Assembly (NCBI GenBank): GCA_036936605.1
Contig: JAUPFV010000005.1
Span: 8,082,345 to 8,146,344, forward strand
From: Limnanthes douglasii subsp. nivea
Taxonomy: Eukaryota > Streptophyta > Magnoliopsida > Brassicales > Limnanthaceae
DNA length: 64,000 nt
Direction of reading: 5' to 3'
Positions 24,452-34,967 of the stretch are shown piece by piece. How positions within the stretch are numbered: the first letter of the stretch is position 1; each line of letters begins with the position of its first letter. The notes beneath the pieces were generated by a model. That model did not search any database, had not been told where the DNA came from, and was given only the letters and a program-made list of their open reading frames with translations. A program made the translations under genes and the position numbers.

Positions 24452-27400
24452 TATAATAACGGCGAAAATAAATTATTGGTGAACTATCTTATATCTCAAA
24501 ACAATCTACTACTATACCTATATAGGATGAGTAATAGTGGAATTTCATGCATCCAAAATATTTTAATAAAAAACAATGAAGTTATTACTGTTGTTAGTTG
24601 GAGTTAGGTTATTCGAAGATAATGATTATGATTAGATGGTTTGTATCATTGTTAAATCATAGCTCATTTCTATCATTTTTAATAGGTAATTTTATAAATT
24701 TATTTATTAATAACTATTAAAAAATTAACAATACACCCATAGTCATTCCATAATAAATTAGTAGTTATATATGATTAAAAATAATTAATATTATATTTTT
24801 TAAATTATAGTTCTCAAAAATTTAAAAATACTATTGTTTTTATTTTTTACTACGAATAAAACTAAATTCATGAAATATATTTTTATTTTTATTTTCGAAT
24901 TATCTTTAGTTGCTTTAATCTCGTGGAACTGGAATGCAAAATAAACCTGGAACAAATAATTGTGCTATAATTACGAAATTATGTGTAATTTAATTGTAAA
25001 TAAAGAACTATTATTATATTATAGTTGTTGAATTATGTGTAGCTTGGTTGCTAAAAAATAAATGTGTTCCAGTTGCGAAATTACGTACAAATGTGTTGCG
25101 TAAGTAAGAAGAAATAGTCGTGAAAATAAAAGTTTGGTCGCTAAACAAGTCTGGTTATATAAAAATAAAATACAACTTATTTTTGTGAAAAATAAATGTT
25201 AATTGGATGTGAAATAACTAACTTTTTCTAGTTACGAAAATGTGTGTATTTTTGTTAACTTTTTTAAAAATGAATTGTGTTTCAGTTGTATAGTTACATG
25301 TAATTTGATTGTTAAAAAGAAAATCTGTTCAAGCTATAAAATTACGTGCAAATATGCTGCGTAAGAAAAAAGATAGTCGTACAAATACAATTTTGGTTGC
25401 TAAATAAGTACGATTGTGTGTACTATTTTTGTGAAAATAAATGTTAATCGGGTGTGGAAGAACTAATTTTTTCGTAATTGCGAAAATATGTGCATTTTTG
25501 TTGAAAAAACTTTAAAAAATATGTTCGAGTTGTGAACACACATGCAATTTGGTTGTGAAATTAATCTGAAAAATACAATTGTGTTTCAGTTACCGAATTA
25601 TACGTAATATAATTACTAAAAAACGAATTACATGTAATTTGAATGAAAATATAGATGGTTAGACTAAAATATAAAATAAAATGGTATAACTTGAATAATA
25701 TATTATTGGTAGATAATACTCGTATCAAGTATCAACTAAACATAGTGGTACCTTATAATATTTTGTTAATAGTTTAAATATTTAACACTATCCATATTTG
25801 ATTTGTACGAGTTATTTTTAAAAGATATGTTTACAGGTCGTGTATAAAAGAGCCACTAATGTCACTAGATTATTATAGGTGAGTAGTGAAAGTTATAACC
25901 CATTACCGTGGATGTTAAAAGATCACTTTAGAAATTTATTGACATAAATTTTTATCCATTTTTAAAATCACCTTTTAGAAATAGAAACAGCTCTAATTAG
26001 TTTTATGTTGGTTTGGTTTTTTTACTTTTTATTTTAATTTATAATAACAATATGTTATATATAGTGGTCCATTTTTTATAATAGAATATTTGTTTTTTTG
26101 TTATTTGTAGTTTGTTTTTAGCTTATATTTATAAACTTTAGCTCTTTTATTTTTATTTATTAAAATTTTAATATCAACATAGTTGCTTGTATTTGTCAGT
26201 TTTAGATGTTTTGTTTTACCTTAAAAAATCATTATTTATGCATTTGAAATTTATTATAAAGAAAAAGTTATAATCAACACTAAATATTAGAATAAAATAA
26301 ATTATATTATTTTATAAATTATAAATTTAAACACCAAAATTTAAGGTATTGTTTAGAGTTAGAAGTGATTTTCGTTTTATAAAACTCTAAAAATAGCATA
26401 AATTTAAAAAAGAAAAAAGTTATACACAAAATTTACAGAATAATGTGGATCTATATTTATGGTCTATACAATTGAAGAACGTTGAATTTTAGTGTGTTTT
26501 TTTTATGTTTGGTTTAAATATAATTATTAAATTAAAATCTGATCGTGTTCATAAACCATTTTCAAATTGTGTTTGAACCTAAATTCTGAAATTAAATTTG
26601 TGAATATATTTTTATCTTAAAAAATTCATGTATGCTATTTTGAAAGAATATTTGTGAATTTATATAATATCAAATTTATTTAAAAATTAACTTAAAGATT
26701 TTTAAAAATATATATTTATAAAAATATATAGATGATTTTTAACATTTTATAATTATTTTATATATTTTATTATAATACACTTTTAAAATTAAAATAAACT
26801 GTATTTTTATTAAAAATAAACATATAATTTTAACTTATAGAAAAAAGTAAAGGGTAGTTAACAACTATTTTCCAAAACAAACCAATCTCTATAATAAGGG
26901 TTTCTATCAGTTATCTTAGCTTCAAAATAATCTATTATACTTACTTAAAATTAGTAACAATGGAATCTCATGCAAACATAATAATAGTACTACTATTTGT
27001 CAAAAATCAATAAAATTATAATAGTAATTATTAGTTGGAATTATATTATTGGATAAAATATTTATGATGTGATGGTTTATATCATGTTAAATCATTAGTC
27101 ATATCTATATAAATGGTGATATCATGTTAATGAATATTTTTCAAAACAAATCAAAATCATTTATAACAACTAATAGGAGTATTTGGTGGTTTTATTAGTC
27201 CACAAAATAATGTACTACTAGACCTACTATATGGGATTAGTAACCGTAGAATCTCATGCATTCAAAATATTTGCGAAAAGATTAATGAAATTAAAATTCT
27301 TATTAGTTGGAGTTAGGTTATGGGAAGGAACGGATATGATATGATGGTTTATATGAATGTTGTATAATTATTTATAGATAAGTTATCAATATTCATCCAA

Positions 27401-28506
27401 TATTAATTTTATTAATTGAAAATTATTCAAAATTTTACAAAATATCGATAACAACTTCGATTGCTATATAAATATTTGGTGGTTTAAATATATTTTAAAT
27501 ATTTTTATTTGGTTTTTTTTCTTAAATATTATATATTCCAAATCATAGTTTTGGAAAATCTAAACATGACATTCGTTTTGTTTTTTAAGACGAACAAAAT
27601 TAGATCCATAAAATATATATTTTGATTTTTTTTATAAAAAAAATTAGTTGCGTAATCATGTGTAATTGAGTTAGGAAATAAATCTGGAAAAAAATAATTG
27701 TGTTACAGTTTTGAAATTATGTGTAATTTAGTTGTTAATAAACAACTGTGTTCTACTTGCAAAATTACGTGTAATTTTGTTGCTAAAAAATATATGTGTC
27801 TCCAGTTGCAAAATTATATGCAAATATGCTACGTAAATAAGATGAAAATAATCGAGGAAATATGATTTGGGTTGCTAATAAGCGTGATTGTATGAAAGAA
27901 AAACAAAATACAACTTGTTTTTTTTGTGAAAATAGGTGTTAATTAGGTGTGAAACATCTAACTTTTTGTAATTACGAAGATATGTTCATTTTTGTGTTCA
28001 ATTTTTTTTTAAATATATTATGTTTTAGTTGCAGATTTCCGTGCAATTTGGTTACTAAAAAACGTATTCCAGTTATAAAATAACGTGCAAATGTGTCGCG
28101 TAAATAAGAAGAAAATAGCTATAGGATTAGGATTTTGGTTACTAAATAAGTGTGGAAAAAACAAAATACAACTTGTTTATGAGAAAATAAGTGTTAATTG
28201 AGTATGAAACATCTAACGTTTTTGTAGTTGTGAATATATATATATATATATTGTTAAAACAAGTTTTAAAAAATAACAAAAAATAGAATATGTTCGAGTT
28301 GCGGTTACGCGTGCAATTTGGTTCCGAAATTAGTCTTGAAAAACAATTGTGTTATAGTTGCGGAATTACGTGTAATTTGGTTGCTAAAAACAAATGTGTT
28401 CCAGCTACGAAATTATGTGTAATTCGATTGGGAAAATAAGAAGAAAAAATCTTTTGAAAATATCACTCATAGATTTTGTGTTGGTCGTCTTAAAAGATAA
28501 AAATAT

Positions 28507-28859
28507 TGTAATTAAATCACTATGTATTTATCACAAACTGGCTCATGCATAGAACATATGCAAATGACAGACTTGAATGAACACATTATTTAACGTGGTT
28601 CGACAATTGTCTACGTCAACGGGCGCCGCTAGAGAAAAGAGTTTCATTGTGATAAAAAAGGTTACAAATTTCAGATTATGTTTTGTGTAGTCCTAGTAGT
28701 CTATTTATAGGGAATTAATAGACTTACGAGACAGTGGGCCTAATGGGCTCATATAATCTTTTAGGAAAATCATCCATTGTATTACAGCTTGTCAATGACA
28801 CAAAACTGTACCGCCGAACATGGTACACTGTCAAGGCATTATTTGACTCATTCATAACA
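28507..28859 (-). repeat. 3' LTR of the copia element
   Basis: 353 bp with TG/CA termini. It aligns over its full length with the solo LTR at 56168-56517. The promoter-like CTATAAATAG reads on the - strand, agreeing with the gag-pol direction. Confidence 0.93.
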
Positions 28860-28945
28860 AATCTTTCCATTGAGGCGAATATCCTTTCTTCACTATCAAC
28901 AAAGAAACTTCTCTTCTTCTGACTCACCAAATGCCCCTAAGGCAT

Positions 28946-31900
28946 TCACTCTATACTGCGAACACTAATCCAGTTTAGGCACTCTCTAAACTTTCGAACT
29001 GATATTGCCTTGGTCATTATATCTGCTAGATTATCGTGTGTAGACACTTTCTTCACATCAACAATTCCCTTTGATATTATATCGCGAATAAAATGATACC
29101 TGACATCTATGTGCTTTGTACACTCATGGTATATCTTGTTCCCTTTAAGGTGTATGGCGCTTTGACTGTCAAAAAACACTTTTGTAGTAGTCATATCTAA
29201 GCCCAAATCTGCCACCAAACCTTGAAACCGTATTGCCTCTTTAACTGCTTCTGTTACCGTCATATACTCTGCCTTTGTTGTAGACAAAGCTACAGTAGCT
29301 TGCAACTGTGCTTTCCAACTGATCGCACTTCCAACTAGAGTAAATACATATCCTGTCAGAGATCTTCTTTTATCCATATCACCTGTAAAATCAAAATAAA
29401 AAAAAACCAACCAACGATCCTGTAACATCATTAAGCGATTCACCAATATCGGTCTTGTTAAAAGTTAAGCCAACGTTGACAGTATTCTTAAGATACTGAA
29501 GTATCAATTTCACTGCCTGCCAGTGTTCTTTCCCAAGACATCCCATGTACCTGCTAACTACACTAACCGCATGTGAAATATCAGGACGTGTGCATACCAT
29601 AGCATACATGATACTACCAATTACACTTGCATATGAAACCTTTGACATTTGTTCCAACTCAGCATCGTCATTGGTCGCTCCTACTGTAGACAACTTGAAA
29701 TGAGTAGCAAATGGAATGCTAACTGTTTTAGCATCAAACATGTTGAATCGTTGTAACACTTTTTCAATATAGCTTCGTTGAGACAAGTGTAATGATCCTA
29801 AATTTCTGTTCCTGATAATCTTCATACCAAGAATTTCATTTGCTCTACCCAGATCCTTCATCTCAAACTCGGCACTAAGCTGCTTCTTTAACTGCACAAT
29901 GTGTGACATACTACAAGCATCAATAAGCATATCATCCACATACAACAAGTAAACATAAAAATCATCTGACATCTTTTGATGATACACACAACTATCATAT
30001 GGACTCCTCGTGAACCCTTTTGACACCATGAATGTATCAAAACGTTTGTACCATTGCCTATGTGACTATTTCAAACCATACAATGACTTTTTCAATAGAA
30101 AACTTTGTCCTTCATATTAGGTTCGGTAAATCCCTCTGGTTGTCTCATGTAGATTTGCTTATTCAATTCACCATGTAGAAACGCAGTCTTCACATCCACT
30201 GCTCAAGCTCTAAATCTTGCAAAACTACTATAGCTAACAACAATCGAATCGAACTATGCTTCACCACTGGAGAAAACACTTCATTGAAGTCGATTTCTTC
30301 TCTTTGAGTAAAACCCTTAACGACCAGTCTTTTTTTGAATCGAGATGCCTCAACCCCTGGATTACCTTCCTTTATCTTGAACACTCACTTACTGCCTACT
30401 ATATTATGTCCTTTAGGCAAGTCAACAAGCTTCCATGTTTGATTTTTATGAAGAGATTCAATCTCTTCCCCCATAGCACCAATCCATCGATTTGCCTCTG
30501 AACTCGCTATAGCTTCTCTGTAGCTACTAGGTTCCTGCATCTCAACTTCTTTTGCAACCGACAGAGAATATGCAACTAGATTCGCATACCTTTTTGGAAA
30601 TCTAATATCTCTTATTTTTCTGCCCAATGTTATGCTATAAGGTTGTTATTCTGGTTCAGGCGCATCATCATCACTATCATCCAATGTTGACGCTTCACCT
30701 CCTGATTCTGGATCCACATCAGAACCACTTGAATTATTGGACTTGCTATGAACTGATTCTACTTCAAGATCCACTTGTTTACTCACAACCGATCCTGATT
30801 CGACCATTTCCCCTACTTCCGTTTGACTGTCTATCGAAGAAAACTCATTAAAAGTAACGTCCCTACTAATGAGAAAACCTAGAGACTTTGGAAAGGTGCA
30901 CCATAACCTATATCCCTTCACTCTAGTAGCATGTCCTAGAAATATGCACCTCTTTGCCCTCGGCTCAAGCTTACCATCTCTCACATGAGCATACGCAGGA
31001 CAACCGAACACCCTCAAATGTTCATAATCAGCCGACGATCGAGATCAAATCTCAAAAGGAATTTTACAATCAATAGTCGTTGATGAAGACCGATTCACCA
31101 AGTAACACGTTGTATTGATAACTTCAGCCCAAAAATCCTTTCCTACACCGGAATGCGAGAGCATACTTCATGCCTTGTCACAAAGTGCTTTGTTCATTCT
31201 TTATGCGACTTCATTCTGTTATGGTGCCATCGCACTATTCCCTCAGCTTTGCGAAACTCGTTGAACTCACGACTGCAATATTCTAACCCATTATTTGTCC
31301 TAAAAGTTTGATTTTTATTTATGTTTGCTTCTTAATCATCGTCTTCTATTTGACAAAGGTTGAATATGCATCATCTTTCATTTTCGGAAAGTAAACCCAC
31401 GCCATCCTTGAATAATCATCAATCAAACTCATGTAGTATATGGCTCCGCTCTTGGATGGAATTCTGTTTGGACCCCAAAGATCTGAGGGAATGTAGTCCA
31501 CTGTCCCTTTAGTCTTTCTTACAACGGATTTGCTGAATTTGACTCTAGGTTGTTTACCAAACACACATTGCTCACAAAATCCCAATGATTCTTCTTTATA
31601 CCCTTTCAACAAATCTCTCTTTCCTAAAACAACTAATCTTCTGTCACTCATGTGACCAAGACGCCAATGCCACAACTTGTTTTGATTCTGCCTACTTTGG
31701 TTATTACTCCCTGATGATGCTACTGCAGCATCGCCCATAACAACACTCCCCTGGAGAATGTAAAGACCTTTCTACAAACTGCCTTTCATGCATACCATTG
31801 AGCCTTTTGTCACTTTGATTACACCGTCTTCTGCACGGTACTTGTAACCCCGAGAGTCTAGAGTGCCAAGAAAAATCAGGTTTCTCTTTAACCCAGGAAT

Positions 31901-32938
31901 ATGCCAACACGTCAAGATTCTAACAACCTCGTCAAACATTCTGATTCTGACGTTACCAATACCACCAACAGTCAACGAATGATTGTTCTCTAAATAGACA
32001 GTTCCCTGCATTGGCTTGTATGTATCAAACCACTGCTTGAACTGACACATGTGATATGTAGCGCCAGTATCGAGTACCTAAGAGTTTTTCCCAAAGCCTG
32101 AACTCACGGACAATACATCTCATCTACCACTGTTTTCACTATCGTCGGAATCGTTCACACCTTCAACAATGTTTGCTCCATTTTCCTTTTGATTTCCCTT
32201 CTTACCATCCAGTTTCGGACAATCTCTCCTATAATGACCATGCTCACCGCATTCATAACAGTTTGAGTGCTTTACCCTTGACTTGGACCTCCAGTTCTTC
32301 CTTCTTAAAGAACTCGCTTTGCTTTTAGATCTTCCCCTAGTCATAAAACCTTCCCCTTCAGCTTGATTGTCTGGCTGCAACTGTCTCATCTCTTTTTATT
32401 TCAGTAACCCTTTGACATCTGCTAGCGATAACTTATCCTTACCATACATAATGGTATCTACGAAGTTTTCATAGGGAGCTGGTAACGGTCTCAATACAAA
32501 CAAAGTTTGATCCTCGTCCTCAATATTGATATCTATGTTCTTCAAGTCCGTTATAATTGATTTGAAATTATCTAAGTGCTTTGTTATGGACATACCTTCT
32601 TTCAATCTGAAATCATACAAACGCTTCTTCAAGTATAATCGGTTTACTACTGATTTCTCTGAGTAAATATCTCCTAGCCTTTTTCATGCGCATGCAGCAG
32701 TCTTCACACCACTAATCTCGCGAAGCACATTCTCTTTCACACTCATTAAAATCCAGCACAAAGCCCTTTCTTGAAGATCTTGTTTCTCCTCTTCTTTCAT
32801 CTCTTCTAGTAAATTATTCTCCACAACCTTCCACAGCCCTTGCAGTACCAATGAAGATTTCAGTTTAATCTTCCACAACGCAAAGCTGGATCCCCCATCA
32901 ATTTTTTCAATCATGTATTTTGTTGCTGTAAACGCCAT
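28946..32938 (-). pseudogene. Copia gag-pol polyprotein, disrupted
   Basis: The start is at 32938 (MAFTATKYMIEKIDGGSSF). Gag runs to about 32400. The zinc knuckle CYECGEHGHYRRDC is in 32389-32120. The protease core DTGATYHM near 32050 follows an in-frame TAG three codons earlier (NS*VLDTGA). The gag-pre-integrase block LWHWRLGHMS and integrase (IDDYSRMAWVYF) are in 31738-31346, and the integrase C-terminus FGCPAYAHV...IFLGHA in 31017-30900. The reverse transcriptase has KGFTQREEIDF (30320) and LLYVDDML (about 29925-29945). RNase H (TKAEYMTVTEA, DSQSAIHL) is in 29446-28946. Breaks include stops near 32393, 32117, 31345 and 30540 and a frameshift at 29391-29446. All domains are present, but the polyprotein cannot be made. 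Confidence 0.93.
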
Positions 32939-32978
32939 TGTGAAACCCTAATTGCAAAAGCCCTAATCTCACTACGTG

Positions 32979-32990
32979 GCTCTGATACCA
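32979..32990 (-). other. Primer binding site (initiator tRNA-Met)
   Basis: A 12-base match to the plant copia PBS TGGTATCAGAGC on the - strand, next to the 5' LTR edge. This fixes element orientation and LTR boundary. Confidence 0.95.
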
Positions 32991-32994
32991 ATTT

Positions 32995-33080
32995 TGTTAT
33001 TAAATCACTATGCAATTATCACAAAATTGTACTGTCGGACACAATACACTGTCAAGGCACTATTCGACTGATTCACAACA
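32995..33080 (-). repeat. 5' LTR, internally deleted to 86 bp
   Basis: The first about 32 and last about 54 positions of the LTR are retained. The join falls in a CACAAAA word that occurs at both deletion edges in the full LTR, pointing to microhomology-mediated or slippage deletion of about 265 bp, including the TATA region. Confidence 0.92.
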
Positions 33081-34319
33081 AAAAAACTATTTGTAAATTT
33101 ATATCATGTCATATATATTTAAAAATGAGCTTAAACATTTTTTTCTAAATATATATTTGTTAATACTAGGTAATTGGAGTTTTTACTCTAAAATAATTAT
33201 TAAAACTATTAATTGATAATTTTCAGCATTTTATAATTGTTTTATATAATTTATAGTAATATAGTTCTAATATTTAACATAAAATATATAGTTTTAATTT
33301 ATCGAACTAAAATATTTAAATTATAGTTAACCAACACTTCTAGTAACAAGTTAAAATCTATGACAGTATTTTAATGAAATTATAACAATTAGTAATTGAA
33401 ATTAGGTTATTGGACAAAATATTAATAATATGATGGTTTATATCATGTTAATAAACACTTCTCTAAACAAATCAAAATCTATGATAACGGCATGAAATTA
33501 ATCATCGGTGGATTATCTTATACCTTAAAATAATCTACTACTAAACCTATATAGGTTGTGTAATAGTGGAATTTTATGCATCCAAAATATTTGTAAAAGA
33601 ATAATAAAATTATTACTATTGTTAGTTGGAGTTAGGTAATTGGAAACTATGATTATGATGGGATGATTTGTATCATTGTTAAATGATAAGTGATTTCTAT
33701 CACCTATAAAAATAATGAAATTATTTATCAATAACTATTAAAAATTTAATAATATATCAATAATCATCCATCGGTAAATTAGTAGTTATATATAGCCGCG
33801 CTTAGTAATCTAAAATAGTTTTTTTAAGTATTCTATCTTCTTTTTTTAAATATTATATTTTTTAAATTATAGCTCCGAAAAATCTAAAAATACTATTGGT
33901 TTTATTTTTTTTAATACTAACAAAACAAGATTCATGCTTTTTTTTTACGATTTTTTATTTATATCTTAATTTGGTCTAATTAGAATGAAAAATAAATATG
34001 AAACAAATATAGTTGTGCTATAATTACGAAATTATGTGTAATTTAGTTGTAAATATACAATTGTATTATAGTTGATGAATTATGTGTAACTTTGTTGCTA
34101 AAAAATAAACGTGTTCTTGTTAATAACGTACAAATGTGTTGTGTAAGTAAGAATAAAATAGTCGCGAAAATAGGAGTTTGGTTGCTAAACAAGTCTCGTT
34201 GTGTGAAAAAACAAAATACAACTTGTTTTGTGAAAATAAATGTTAATTTGATGTGAAATAACTAACTCTTTGTAGTTACGAAAATATGTGCATTTTATGT
34301 TAGAAAACTTTTTTAAAAA
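33081..34319. repeat. Array segment B, left part of module B1
   Basis: Starts inside a module (ACTATTTGTAAATTTATATC, equivalent to about 23977 in A1) and runs to the Mutator-like element. It resumes after that element at 40530. Confidence 0.88.
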
Positions 34320-34370
34320 GGCCAAAGCTATTTACTCCATGGAAATTATTATTTCCTCCATAATTTGAAA
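34320..34370 (+). repeat. MULE left terminal inverted repeat
   Basis: 51 bp, matching the reverse complement of the right end with two mismatches (positions 3 and 15). Contains repeated ATTTCCTCCATAA-like words. Confidence 0.95.
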
Positions 34371-34637
34371 TCTCTAAAACTAGTGAAACATGATTTTACC
34401 ATTTTACCCTTGTTTTGTATTCAAATTTAATGTTAGGTGCCATTAATGAAATAGAATACCATACTCTGTAAAAACATAAGATTAAACTATTTTTAATCCT
34501 ACATATGGAAGATTGAACCCTAAAATTAACCCTAAAACCAAAAAACATCACTTTTATTGAAGATTGAACGTCGTTCGACCATGGAAAATCAAGAATCTCA
34601 TTCAATGCAGGAAAACAGTAGTGAAGCACCAGATAAG

Positions 34638-34967
34638 GTATTTTAATGTCGTTTTTTACGTTTTAGAATAGTCATTTGAACACTTCCCGATTTCAGCATT
34701 CCCGTTTTAAGCATATCTGGGCATTTTGCAACTGATTCCGAGTCATTATCTCGGAATCAGTTGTTTTATGAAAATGCAACTGATTCCGAGATGGCCACTC
34801 AGAATCAGTTGCAATTTTCAAAGTGAATTGTGCAATTGATTCTGAGTGGCCCTCTCAGAATCATTTGTCTGACACAAAACAGTTGATTCCGAGTGACCCT
34901 CTCGGAATCATGTGCGTTACAGTAGACAACTGCAAAATAATCAACACATTACTTTTAAATCATGTAG
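34638..34967 (+). other. First intron of the transposase gene, carrying four hairpins
   Basis: Donor AAG followed by GTATTT at 34638, acceptor CATGTAG ending 34967, 330 bp. The frame continues from ...PDK into EFHMSSEPE. Hairpins at 34729-34763, 34776-34812, 34832-34867 and 34880-34914. Confidence 0.75.
34729..34914. repeat. Array of four related hairpins (MULE left)
   Basis: Each is an inverted repeat with core TGATTCCGAG, seven loop bases, then CTCGGAATCA. Three of the four loops carry a GGCC or GACC core (ATGGCCA, TGGCCCT, TGACCCT). Hairpins 2 and 3 have compensating or single changes. They are spaced about 50 bases apart. A fifth member lies at 39870-39908. Confidence 0.93.

Larger units (their letters stand above)
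23690..28506. repeat. Array segment A (two AT-rich modules)
   Basis: Module A1 (about 23690-26340) and module A2 (about 26341-28506) share the same order of landmarks. These are a GGTTTTTGTTTTATAAA-type start, TTTAAAAATTAGCTTAAACA, CAAATCAAAATC with a TAGTTGGAGTTAGGTTATTGG block, then clusters of AATTACGTGTAATTTGG and AAGTGTTAATTGGGTGTGAA words. The same landmarks recur in segments B and C. Segment A stops abruptly at the copia element and lacks the copia fragment that follows modules in B and C. No protein-coding potential was found, and the boundaries are approximate. Confidence 0.85.
28507..33080 (-). mobile_element. Ty1/copia retrotransposon with unequal LTRs
   Basis: A 4.57-kb element on the - strand. 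The 3' LTR is 28507-28859 (353 bp, TG...CA on the + strand, CTATAAATAG promoter at 28701-28710 on -). The 5' LTR at 32995-33080 is only 86 bp. It keeps both termini but has lost the middle between two CACAAAA words, so the promoter is gone. The PBS TGGTATCAGAGC is at 32979-32990 (-), three bases inside the LTR. Gag-pol lies between. Flanks do not show a 5-bp duplication (AATAT left, AAAAA right) and come from non-adjacent points of the array module. It is related to the solo LTR at 56.2 kb. Confidence 0.95.

Noticed and set aside
32979..32990. tRNA gene
   Set aside because: Only the 12-base complement of a tRNA 3' end is present; it is a primer binding site.
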